A stretch of DNA of 64,000 nt from Daedaleopsis sinensis. Taxonomy: Eukaryota; Basidiomycota; Agaricomycetes; Polyporales; Polyporaceae. The stretch is from assembly GCA_033807695.1 (NCBI GenBank), contig CM066303.1, positions 3,720,001 to 3,784,000 of the forward strand, given 5' to 3'. Of the stretch, positions 10,784 through 20,882 are shown in pieces. How positions within the stretch are numbered: position 1 is the stretch's first letter; every line of letters begins with the position of its first letter. A program made the position numbers and the translations under genes. Under the pieces are notes generated by a model. The model saw only the letters and a program-made list of their open reading frames with translations, was not told the origin of the DNA and ran no database searches.

Positions 10784-11233
10784 CACTCACGTTGACGAGG
10801 ACGTCAAATGGAAAAAGTGGGGGGGAGGAAGTCGCTTGACTACGGAAGTCAATTCCTCTACAGGCCGAAGAGCGCTTCAAGAGGCGCTTCGCGCGTCGGT
10901 CATCTCGGAGATCACACAAGAAGAAGAGCAGAAGGCGATGCGATACATTCGGGATACTAGATACAGTACAGATTAAGACGGACAACAGAAGCTGAGCGCG
11001 ACGGGATACGGGAAAGAAAACCAGAAGGAGACATTACAAAGCCCAGAGCGACAGGAGGGAGACGGAGAGACTAGTCCGCGGGAGACAGAGACGAGCAGAG
11101 GAGATATATGCGAAAAACAGAAAACAAGACAGCGCGAGCCGCGCGACGACAGGACGAGACGACGACCAAGCAGGAGATGACAAGAAAAGCTAATAACAAG
11201 AAGTCCGTGGACGCGCGCGCGTCGAAGAAGTCC
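10784..11233. other. Junction between pol and the antisense cargo
   Basis: This 450-bp stretch is strongly purine-rich on the plus strand and carries no gene. It starts with a polypurine-tract-like motif 33 bp after the pol stop. The bases following that motif (GAAGTCGCTTGACTACGGAAG) resemble the short GAAGTTGCTTGACTTCC-type phrases in the LTR. It probably holds the 3' ends of both the sense pol transcript and the antisense gene that stops at 11,234. Confidence 0.5.
10816..10828 (+). other. Second, internal polypurine-tract copy
   Basis: AGTGGGGGGGAGG here is identical to the 13 bases that directly abut the 3' LTR (15,031-15,043). It sits just after the pol stop, where a normal gypsy element would have its tract. 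This suggests that the antisense module was added between an original tract and the LTR, or that the tract was duplicated. Confidence 0.55.
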
Positions 11234-13498
11234 CTACTCGGCATTGCGAAGAAGCTCGAGGAGATCCTCACGATAGCCATTGGACGCCACCAAGTCCTTG
11301 AAGGACCGCACGTCGTCGCACCCTTCGATCTTCACGCCAAAATCGAGCTGGGTCTGTCGAGTCTCGCGGCGGGAAAGCTGCCGAATGGACACCAAGTCCT
11401 CGACGATGCGCGCGCGTGCGAGGCTGACCTGCGAGCGAAGATGGTTGACCTTCGCGACGACCTCCGGCGAGAAGCTGACCGGCTCCGGCGACCTGCGCTT
11501 GGAAGATGAGGACTTGATCGAGATCTTGAGGGGCGTCGCCGGTTGGGAAGTCGACTTGGAGGGGCTCGGCTTCTCCTTCTTGACGCTGCCAGAAGCGCGA
11601 GACGAACGAGGAGGCGGCGTAGAGTCGTCGGGTTCGGCCTTGCTGTTGCCATAGTCCTCGAGCAGGCGGCCCTTCTCGTCGAGCGAAGGATAACGCGTAG
11701 GACCCTCCGGGTACGGGTAGACGGGGGTGTCCTTCCGGATGGTCTTCGGACGAAGACGCTCCTGGAGCGCGGCCTTGTCGACGGAGAGGAATTTGTGCGA
11801 GTTCCTCTCGAACTGGCGGACGAAGTCGACGGCGAGAAGACGGTCGGCGGGCGGCAGCTGCGAGGGTTCCCGGAAGGAAAACCCAACGCCGTTGTACATC
11901 GCGCCGATGCGGGCATGCACTAGAAAGAAGACAAGAAGTCAGCAAGAAGACCAAGAGAAGTAGGGGGAAGGTACTGACCTTTGACCGTCCCCTGGACACT
12001 CAGGTGGTCGTACGCGCAAGAGAAGCTTTTCCCCTTCTTCTTGCAGAAGTTGCAGCGGAACGCGGAAGGGTCCGGACGTCTGCAGGTGACCCCGGCGCGA
12101 CGGCACTCGTCGCAGTCGCCCTCGATCTGCACGGCGCTGGACAACTCCACGGAACCTTGGCGAGTGGAAGGAGGCTTCTTGTCGCGCTTCTTGACCCTAG
12201 GCGACAACTCGACGACGGGAGGCGGACGTTTGCGGGGCGAGGTGCGGGACTTCTTCTTAGGAGGCTCCTCCTCCTCGAGTTGGTCGACTTCTTCTTCGCC
12301 TTCATCGTCGACCTCGCCCTCGGCATCGCGGTCGGAATCGTCCGCGGGAGGAGAAACCGCCTTACGCTTTCCCTTGTCGACGGGCTTCTTGGGCGGCTCG
12401 CTCTCATCGGTGCTGAAGAAGAGGGGCGTCTTCTTCCTCTTCAGCGGCAGCTGAGACAGCGGAGGAGGAGGAGGTTGGTCAGGCGAGAGGGGGGAGCGTG
12501 TGCGGAAACGACGAGGAGAGTCGCGCTGGGCAGCGTCGGCCAGAGGCTCGTCGTCAGAAGCTTCCTCTTCGGGAACGTACTCGACACCAGTGACCATCGC
12601 AGCCAGGAAGGCGTCGCCAGGAAGGGCATCGGGGTCAGACGAAGGCGCGGTTGACGAGGAAGTGGGGCGTGTGACGAGAATCCTCGTGAGACGCTTCTTG
12701 TCGAGGACCGGGACGTAACGCATGCCGGACAGCAAAGGCAAGAACTGGTCGACGCGAGTGTCGATGGTTTCACGAGAGGCGCGCATGTCGGGCGGGTAAT
12801 CGGCGACCTCCATCCAGCGCGGCTGGATGATCTCGTGGTACCAATTCACTGCAAGGAAGAAGCGGTCTTAGTCAAGCAAGAGTGAGGGCGAAGAACGTGA
12901 GTACTTACGCTCGAAGAAGCCCAGCCGAAGGCGGTGAGCCTGGAAGGCGATGTCGATCTCCAGCGGGGACTCCGTGATGGTGCTCGAAACCGCGAACAGC
13001 CGCAACCGGCGAGAAGCCAGCGCGTACGAGCGAAAGAACTCCGAGACCAGGGAGGGCGGCGCGTAAAACTCGAACGTCGGGAGCGCGGCGAGGAGCAGGG
13101 GATCCAGGTACCAATTCCACTCCGGGACGAGACGGTGCTGCGAAAAAGGAATGTGTCAGCGAGACAAGACTTGGAAGGCCGGGACGGCGTACCAGAGCCA
13201 TGACGATACGATCAAACATGGCCTTGAACGTGCCATATGAGAACGTAGCGAGCTGGTCGTCGGTGTACTCTTCCAAGATCGCCCGGAAGTCGCTGATCGT
13301 CAGCGGAGCGGCGTCCTGATCGCGAAGCTCGTCAGGCGTAGTAGGAACGGGCTCCTCACAGCCAAGTCGATCGGATTCACGCGTGAATTGCAACGGGAGC
13401 CACTTGAACAGCTCCTTGGGGATCGGTCGCCGAGGAGCATCGGAAGACGAGCGAGTGGCGGCGACGTTGGAAGACGAGCGACGGTTGGAAGCGGACAT
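11234..13498 (-). CDS. Antisense cargo gene B: Zn(II)2Cys6-containing protein
   Basis: Four exons join in frame: 13498-13193, 13137-12909, 12848-11979 and 11919-11234, giving 696 aa. All three introns (55-60 nt) have GT-AG ends. Residues 424-456 hold six cysteines spaced CX2CX6CX9CX2CX8C, which fits the fungal Zn(II)2Cys6 binuclear cluster. Just before it is an acidic stretch and a basic patch (KKKSRTSPRKRP), a plausible nuclear signal. The N-terminal 200 residues are hydrophobic/aromatic and of unknown fold; the C-terminus is Ser/Pro-rich and charged. In most Zn2Cys6 regulators the cluster is N-terminal, so its central position is unusual. Being antisense to the element's genomic RNA, its introns cannot be spliced from that RNA. 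The function is unknown; a DNA-binding regulator is an inference. Confidence 0.75.
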
Positions 13499-13563
13499 GG
13501 TGGGCGATGGATGAGAAGACGAGAGGAGAATGCACGAAGGCGGACAACCAGAAGGCCAAAACG

Positions 13564-13571
13564 TTTATTAA
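13564..13571 (-). promoter_or_regulatory. Possible TATA box of antisense gene B
   Basis: On the minus strand TTAATAAA lies about 66 nt before the ATG at 13,498. It is AT-rich in an otherwise GC-rich region. This is only positional evidence. Confidence 0.35.
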
Positions 13572-13671
13572 GGGCGACAGTCAGAAGAACGTGAAGGGAA
13601 CCGTGAAGTACAACGTCCAAATGCGGTAATCTAAGCGCTCTCCGCGCGACGGCGATCGAGGGCGGCCCCAA

Positions 13672-14959
13672 TCAGTCGCACATCAAAGGAATAGAACCGA
13701 AGACTTCATCCTCGTCTGACAGAGAGGACGGCGACCTTTCCAGCTTCTTGATGGCCGCGTGGAGGGCGGACTGCTCAATACGCACCCCGCGCAGTTCAGC
13801 GGCGACCAATTCCAGACGCGCGAGTACTTCCGAAAAATGAACGCGGTACCGGTCGTCGCGCGCCAGGTCGCGCATGACCTCCAGGAGTTGAAGTTCGTGT
13901 TGCAGAGTGGCATGCACTGAGTCCAGGAAGTGGAGGCGGTACGGCAGGCGGTGCGTCTGGACCAGGTCGACAAGGAACGCCTCAAGGCCGTTGGAGAAGA
14001 AACACTGGTCGATGGCGACGGACACGCGGGCAAGTAGGTCGGAAACGCCGACGAGAAGGCCGTCATGAAGCATGCTCCAACCATACTGGGAAGGTGTCAA
14101 TCAAGCGCGAGAAGCATCAGGCCGAGAAGCTCACCAAAAGTTGTCCTAAACGGGAAAGCGCGTGTTCATACACAACGCGGGGACAGCCGTGGTCGACGGA
14201 TACCGTCTCGAAGAACTCGATTTGCTCAACAATGTGCGCACGAAGCGGGGAGAGGAGTTCAAGGGCCAACTCGCGGTGCGAGCTGACTTGGAGGGCGAGC
14301 GTACGCGGGAGGACGGTCGACGACATGAAAAATGGAAGTTGATGAACTTCGAACGCAGTTACAGCGGCTTTATACGACACGCGGCTACTCAAAAGTGGAT
14401 GTCCTCTCGGAGGCTGGCAAACTCCTGATCTATCTCCTCCATTTCCTTTTCGACCTTCCGGATCCGGGCATCAACCAGAATAGACTCCGTGATCAAGGAT
14501 CCTCCGGCGCGATTGAGGACGCGGCGCGCGCAGAGTTGCTTCCGGAGCCGCTGCTGACAGGCAATGCGACGAGCATCGAGGTCGGCCCGACGAGCGCACC
14601 GACGGGACCGGGCGACAAGCTCTTGGAAAAGGAAGAGCTGACGGTCAGCCAAGGCAGGCCAGCCCTCGGTGATCGTATTCTCGGTCCGTTTCACGAAGTC
14701 CGCGGCAACCTCGCCATCGTCCCCCAAGGTGATCAAAGTGTCCTGCCATGAAGACAGTCAGCCACGAAGACGAGGGCCTACACGCGGAAGGAGGACGACG
14801 TACCACCAGTTCAGCGATATGGTCGTAAGAATCGTAGATGATTCCAACGTCCTCTTCAGTACGAGCGGCAGCAAGAGCCTCGAACTCAGAGATCGCGACT
14901 TCAAGCTGACGGACAGTCTCCGTGAGGATGGGGACGTTGAGGAAGATGAAGGCAGACAT
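13672..14959 (-). CDS. Antisense cargo gene A: helical protein of unknown function, probably frameshifted
   Basis: Exons are 14959-14804, 14742-14135 and 14085-13672, with GTACGT and GTGAGC donors and CAG acceptors. The product of about 390 aa is rich in Leu, Glu, Arg and Ala and looks largely alpha-helical, with coiled-coil potential (for example RKVEKEMEEIDQEF). I recognise no domain. Exon 2 is 608 nt, one short of a multiple of three, although its two flanking junctions are both phase 0. The frame breaks at 14,389-14,392 within a TTTT run, so a single-base loss is likely. The gene starts 85 bp inside the 3' LTR boundary and shares strand and spacing with gene B, so the two may work together. 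Confidence 0.65.
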
Positions 14960-14994
14960 TGCGAAGGATGAAAACCGAGGATGGAACGAGGGAG

Positions 14995-15002
14995 TTTATA
15001 TA
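14995..15002 (-). promoter_or_regulatory. TATA box of antisense gene A
   Basis: TATATAAA on the minus strand lies 36-43 nt before the ATG at 14,959 and 42 bp from the 3' LTR. It gives the cargo its own promoter pointing away from the LTR, with a very short leader. Confidence 0.5.
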
Positions 15003-15030
15003 CGCGCAAACCGAGGACGGTTCGAATGCA

Positions 15031-15043
15031 AGTGGGGGGGAGG
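15031..15043 (+). other. Polypurine tract of the gypsy element
   Basis: AGTGGGGGGGAGG directly precedes the first base of the 3' LTR, the expected position of the plus-strand primer. Confidence 0.8.
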
Positions 15044-15950
15044 TGATGAGCCTCAGGACCAGCTAGGCCCCGGAAACACCACGCAGCCCATCACTATTCG
15101 CGCCCGTCAGTCAATTCACGCAGTATGAAGACGAGCGGCTTCACAAGGAAGGCGAGCGACTACCGAAGGAGCGAGTACGGAGACATGCCATTCCAAGGGT
15201 TGAAGGAGCCGATGCCGAGCTGCCGGCGGCTGACCAAGGTCGCCAGAGCTCTAGCCAGGGCAGAGGAGGCGATCGATCGAGGGTCTGGTCTAGGCGACCG
15301 CCACGGAGTCCAGCAATTGGTACGAAGGTCGTCGGAAGAGGCACGGAAGACAAGGGAGTGAGGGGGACGGCCTTCCGAGGCATATGAAGACGAGCGGATG
15401 GACTTCAGACGCGATCACGTGGTGACGCGCCACAAGACTAAGCGCTCTCGTGACCGCGGATGCAAGTCGAGCGGCGACGTGATAGGCTCGGTGCAAACAC
15501 CTACCTAACCACCGGAGTGCGCCGTAGGGGTTCAGGAGAGGAGGATCGCGACGTGAGCGTGGGAGGAGCAGGGTTTCCTATGATTGGACGATTGGTAGGA
15601 TAGTTGTAGTTTATTTGGTGACGATTTGTACAGTATATAAGCCAGCAGGATTGCGGCCCAGCAAAGCAGCGCAGTAGCTCCAGAGATCGAGTCCGAGTCC
15701 AAGAATCATCTAGTCGACACTCAATTGAAGACCGTCCGTCTTCAAACCTCCTCTTGCAGACTAGCCTCACCCACGGAAGTTGCTTGACTTCCATCTGAAG
15801 TTGCTCAACTTCCTTGTCTATCGCCGACGAGCTACGTGAAGAAGAGCGACTACACCGGGAACCTGTCCTCCACCTCGCACCCTACTAGGTAGCTGATCTC
15901 GTGCTCGTTTGGGTGTGTGTTTCGCCCAGCGACCCAGAGTTACCCCATCA
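15044..15950 (+). repeat. 3' LTR of the gypsy element
   Basis: This is the 907-bp copy of 3,258-4,164, offset by 11,786 bp, with two transitions seen. It ends CCCATCA and is followed by CCGTG, matching the ACCGT before the 5' LTR. Confidence 0.95.
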
Positions 15951-17919
15951 CCGTGTACGTTTTTGATTAGAAGGGCTCGTGCGGAAGTCACCACGCATGG
16001 GTTCAACTTCGATATCACAAGCAAAGCCTTGGGCGTATCCGGTTCCTACTCTCGGAGTTGTCACGCCCGGGCTCGAAGTGCCCCAAACTTTTCTCAGGCC
16101 GTTCTGACTGGAGCGTACACTATTCGCTCGTCTGCTGTTTGTTCAAGGACTCTTGGCCTTTGATAAAATTCTGTAGACCCCGCACAAGTAGGAGAATTCT
16201 CGATCTCCTCTCGGCGAGGCCTGTGAGCGGCGCGCTGCGTACAATCTGGGACCGCGCAATGCGCATGTATTTCCAAGTTGCTGTATTTCTTTAGATTAGT
16301 CTGGTCTTCGTGGTGTATTTTGATTCTACAGTAAGAAATGCACATAATATGAGGCCACGGCGTACACTCCTACCATACATTCTCCTACACGTGCACGGCA
16401 CGCATTACTAGGCACTGCACTGAGCAGAACGCCGTTCTAAATGATTGAAATCGACGTCATTCCATGAAGTCTGCGTAGACTCGGAGCGGGCATCCGGATA
16501 TTTTGTACGGGAGAAAAAGCGTCGGATTTTGGCTGCACAAGGCATCCTAGGGCCAAAAGTCGTACAAAAGTCGTTGAAAGGGCTCCTTTGAGCGACAAGG
16601 GTTACCTCCAGCGGCCGATTTTGCACGCCTTTTCGCCCGTCAAAAATATCGGGATGCCCGTCGTGATAGTTTCGGAGGAGGAAAGTCGGATTACGGTCAC
16701 ATGATATATGCGACGCGCTATAGACGCGACGACTCAAGAGCGCTTGAGCACCCGACTCTTGCTTCCGCTCCCCCACCTCGGCTTGTTTTCTCATGGCTAT
16801 CACTAATGAAGATAATAGTACGACTTCTCTGCACCTAGTGATGCGATGCAAGCTGACCACCAGAAAGCCTACCATCACTATGTCACACGGTCTGAGGCCT
16901 GAGGGGGTGACTATATGCGCCCTAACCTGTGAGGGTACCCCGCACGGGTGACATTCACACCCATCACAAGGTGCATCACAGTGCCTGTAACTCTAGAGGC
17001 CTCAAGCCATAACATGAAAGCCTCAGATGCCTCGATTGATGAAAAGGTACGGACACCGATGGTTACCCTTTCTCTTACACGTCGGTGATGCTGACCATTG
17101 TTTCTTTCTGCTGCAGGTGACTCCTCTAAAAAGTGCACCTACCTACCGGGGTGCACATCATCAGCGTGCCCAGTGGTCTGTCCGTGACCCGCTGAACTGC
17201 GGGCAAAGGTGCATTTGAAGCATTTTCGTTATGAGATCGCGCTCTAATACTTACCTCAAGGTTCATCACACAGCAAGTCACCGACATTCTCGAGACCTCA
17301 ACAATGGCCATCGCTTTCTTCTGCGCACGGTGTGTTTTCTGAGAACCGCGACATGCTCTATATATACGAATATCTGAGCGTTTTGCTAGTTGACAGCCGA
17401 CGTCTCCTGTGCGCACATTCAAGTACACTGGTGCCGGGATGAATCTCCCAGTTCTTCGACCACCTCATCTCTCCCTCTCTTTAAGCTTCAAGTACCAACC
17501 ATGGATCCTCTGTTAACTCTGCCAACTGAGAGCCTGCCGCCGGGACTGCCTTTTCAGGATATTGGGAAGACTATGTAGGCGCCTACTGGGCGTCACGGCG
17601 GGTGGACTTGGGGCTGACAACGCGACATAGGGCCCCTTTCGAAGTCGCACAAAATCTCAACGTCTTCCTCTTCCTCGATACACAACTCCTCGAACAGCCT
17701 CCTCAGACTTTGCAAACGCAGCGCTCAGCCCGGCGAGACGAAACGCGCGGGTACACGAAAACCTTATTCGCGTCACGAAGCTGATCTAAGACCGTGATGG
17801 CTGGAGGAAACAGCCAGCGGAGTGCGAAGTCCAAGTCACGACTCGGTAAAAGCCACCTCGCCTCTCCTCCTGCCTCCATCCTGACCCATTCTGCTTTCCT
17901 AGCTTTGCCCAACTTCACG
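15951..17919. other. Intergenic; possible small gene remnants
   Basis: I cannot support a complete gene. Between 16,911 and 17,428 the minus strand has several short open pieces bordered by good GT/AG signals (for example one starting MAIVEVSRMSVTCCVMNLE before GTAAGT), which may be a small multi-exon gene. On the plus strand a TATA-like CTCTATATATACG near 17,353 precedes a 25-codon frame (17,501-17,578, starting MDPLLTLPTE) with a good start context; it could be a first exon or a remnant. The 471-nt open frame at 16,408-16,878 (minus) looks fortuitous. The region 16,500-16,700 is AT-richer and may be transposon-derived. Confidence 0.35.
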
Positions 17920-20376
17920 ATGTCAAGTACCGCAAAGAACAGCATCTATGGCTACCCTGGCTCAGCCGAGCTCGGCGACCGCGTCCCTGGCCAGACGCCT
18001 GTTCGTCGGCTCGCTATGACCAAGGACAAGCTCACGACTCAGCCCCTGGACGGCATCGACACCATCTGCGACATCCTAGACTACGCTGCGCGGACACATG
18101 GAACGAAGAACTCGTTTGGATGGCGCGACGTTGTCGACATTCACGAGGAGAAGAAGGAGGTCAAGAAGGTCGTGGGTGGGAAGGAGCTCACGGAGACCAA
18201 GACATGGAAGTACTTCCAATTGAGCGACTACAAGTATATCTCCTTCGTGCAGGTCAAGGAGGCTGCCATCGAGGTCGCTGGCGGTTTGCTCAAGCTCGGC
18301 GTTGAGAAGACGGACATCCTGAACGTCTATGCGGCGACAAGGTATGTCCCTCTACTGGTCTCCGCTATAGCACCTTCCCAATCCCTCCTGCCAGCCCCAA
18401 CTGGCAACTGATGTCATATGGGTGCAACCTCATCGGTACCGCCATCGCCACCGCATATGACACGCTCGGAGAGTCCGGACTCCAGCATTCCCTCAACGAG
18501 CCCGAGTGCGTCGGCATGTTCACAAACGCGGAGCTGCTCCAGGTCGTCGCGAACGTAGCCGAGCACGTCCCGTCGCTGCGACTCGTTATCTACGATGGTA
18601 AGCCGAAGCAGGCACTCGTCGACAAGATCCTAGCGGCACGCGAAAACATCAAGGTCATGTCCATCGACGAGTTGCGCAAACTCGGTGAGGGCACGACCAC
18701 GGAGGACCTGAAGGCCCGGCGGCCTGCCCCCAGAGATATCTCGTGCATCATGTACACGAGCGGTACCACCGGTGCGCCGAAAGGCGTCGTCATCACTCAC
18801 AGCAACCTGGCTGCGTCCGTCGGGGCTGTCTACCAACTTCTCGGGCACCATCTCAACGCCGACGACACATTCCTCGCCTATCTCCCGCTCTCGCATATCC
18901 TGGAGTTCGTCGTCGAGCTATGCCTGTTTTACATCGGCATGACGTTCGGGTACGCGCGCGTCAAGACCCTTACAGACGCGTCAGTGCGCAACTGCATAGG
19001 CGACATCCGTGCATTCAAGCCGTCGATCATGATTGGTGTCCCCGCCGTGTGGGAGATGATCCGCAAAGGGATCGTTGCCAAGATCAACTCGGGCGGGACG
19101 TTGAAGAAGGGCGTTTTCAACGGCGCGTATAGCGTGAAGAAGGCGGGTGTCCCCGGACTCAGCCAGCTCGTCGACTCGGCCGTCTTCAGCCAGGTCAAGT
19201 CTGCCACAGGTGGCAAGCTGCGCCTCGCGCTCTCTGGTGGCGCGGCACTCAGTGCGGAGACGCAGGAGTTCTTGTCCATTGCGCTCGTGACCATGCTCCA
19301 AGGTATGCCCAGGCGCCCCCGCCTCCGCCCCCTGAGGCGTGCATGTGGCGTATGTGCTAACGCTACCCCGCGTCTGCAGGCTACGGCATGACTGAGTCGT
19401 GCGGCATGTGTGCGGTCCTGCCCCCGGAGTTCATGCAGTACAACACTGTCGGACTTCCGGTACCCTCTATCGAGATCAAGCTGCTCGACGTCCCCGAGGC
19501 GGGCTACTTCTCGACGAACGAGCGGCCGCAGGGCGAGGTTTGCATCCGCGGGCCGTCGGTCACGAAGGGCTACTACAAGCGCGATGACCTCAACAATGAC
19601 GAATCAATCTTCACCAAGGACGGCTGGCTCAGGACGGGTGACGTCGGCCAGTGGAACGCGGACGGCACGCTCAGCCTCATTGACCGGTAAGCACACGCAT
19701 CCAGCAGCACTAGTCCCGCAGCTGCGGCCGAGAGCTGACGCGTCCCCCCACGTTCACAGCATCAAGAACCTTGTCAAGCTGCAAGGCGGCGAGGTAAGCC
19801 TTCCTTCCTGTCCCCCACCGCCCCCCCGAACGAACCCCAACAGGGGGCCTTGCTGCGCTGAGCGCCGGAGCTAACCTTGTTTGACGCCCCACCGCAGTAC
19901 ATCGCGCTCGAGCGCCTGGAGTCGATCTACAAGTCCTGCAACCTCGTCTCGAACATCTGCGTGCACGCCAACTCGAACGCGAAGCAGCCGATGGCGGTCA
20001 TCATCCCGCACGCGCAGCACCTCCGCCACGCGCTCGAGGCCAAGGACATAGGCGTCGACCCCAAGCAGGCGCTCCCGGAGCTCTGCCACGCGTCCGCGGT
20101 CGCGGAGCTCGTGCTCAAGGAGTGCAACGCGATCGGGAAGAAGAACGGGTTCAAGACGATGGAGCTCCTCCAGGCCGTCGTGCTCACGCCCGAGGAGTGG
20201 ACGCCCGAGAGCGGGCTCGTCACCGCCGCGCAGAAGGTCCAGCGGAAGAAGGTCGCGGAGGCGTTCGACAAGGAGATCCAGGTGCGTTGTCGTGTACCCC
20301 CCCCCCCCATTCAAACGAAAGGGTGCTTTGCTGAACGGATCTGGTTCGTCTGTAGGCTGTGTACAAGTTCGACTGA
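17920..20376 (+). CDS. Long-chain fatty acid-CoA ligase (FAA1/FAA4 type)
   Basis: This enzyme activates long-chain fatty acids with ATP and CoA through an acyl-AMP intermediate, for lipid synthesis and beta-oxidation. Six exons join in frame: 17920-18341, 18395-19302, 19380-19686, 19760-19793, 19898-20281 and 20356-20376, giving 691 aa, the size of yeast Faa1. Key motifs are the AMP-binding P-loop YTSGTTGAPKGV (near 18,753), TAYDTLGESGL, YGMTESCG after intron 2, and the fatty acyl-CoA synthetase signature starting DGWLRTGDVG (19,620) and running across introns 3 and 4 through RIKNLVKLQGGE. Exon 4 is only 34 nt. The ATG at 17,920 is chosen because the conserved N-terminus (YGYPGSAELGDRVPG) follows; upstream codons are open but not conserved in kind. 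It converges on the HPC2 gene. Confidence 0.96.
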
Positions 20377-20882
20377 GTGTATCCCATGGACGACTCCTGC
20401 TCGCCGCGGCCGTGTATTGACGCTTTCCCCTCCATGATCTGTGCGCATGTATTATAACGATGTACTTTCATAATATATACCTGGGAGTCTGGGACACCTC
20501 GGGTCCCGTCTCGTTCGTGTTCATCGCAAACCCATCCCAAGGGGAGTACGGCGCGCTGGCGCGGCACCGAGCATATTAACATACACGCACATAGAGTAGC
20601 ACTATTAGTGGTAGCCAAGCGTACAGATAGAGGAGTGACATTCGACGAAGGATAGCACTAGACGTAATAAGTACCGGACACAAACGGACCACCCGCCGGA
20701 CCACGTCGTACAACACGAAAGACAAAAGGAAACGAAAGAGAAGACAGAGGGGACTCCAGGATGCGGACAGACAAAGTCCAAGATAAGGCTACCACGAAGA
20801 CCGATGAGCACCGTGACGTAGATACTGGAATGAAAACGATGCGAGCCGAACCGTCCCGCGCAAGTACGACACCGAGGACCCC
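20377..20882. other. Convergent 3' region between acyl-CoA synthetase and HPC2
   Basis: The two genes point towards each other and this 506-bp gap holds both 3' UTRs. AT-rich stretches near 20,440-20,480 (TATTATAACG, ATAATATATA) could serve polyadenylation of the upstream gene. No gene was seen. Confidence 0.5.

Larger units (their letters stand above)
3258..15950 (+). mobile_element. Ty3/gypsy LTR retrotransposon, 12.7 kb, with antisense two-gene cargo
   Basis: The element is bounded by 907-bp direct LTRs (3,258-4,164 and 15,044-15,950) that start TGATGAG and end CCCATCA. It is flanked by a short target duplication, CCGT or ACCGT depending on where the last A is assigned. The order of domains in pol (reverse transcriptase, RNase H, integrase) is that of Ty3/gypsy. 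Sense genes are gag-protease and pol. Between pol and the 3' LTR lie 4.26 kb not needed for a gypsy element; they hold two minus-strand genes with spliceosomal introns, described separately. A polypurine tract abuts the 3' LTR and a 13-nt identical copy lies just after pol. Only two LTR mismatches were seen, so the insertion is recent. The sense ORFs are intact, so it may still be able to move. Confidence 0.95.

Noticed and set aside
11100..12720. Plus-strand open frames of 120-220 codons overlapping antisense gene B
   Set aside because: They are mirror frames of the spliced minus-strand gene, whose four exons join in phase and encode the zinc cluster.
16408..16878. 156-codon open frame on the minus strand downstream of the gypsy element
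   Set aside because: There are no recognisable motifs and no splice-compatible neighbours; the composition looks non-coding.
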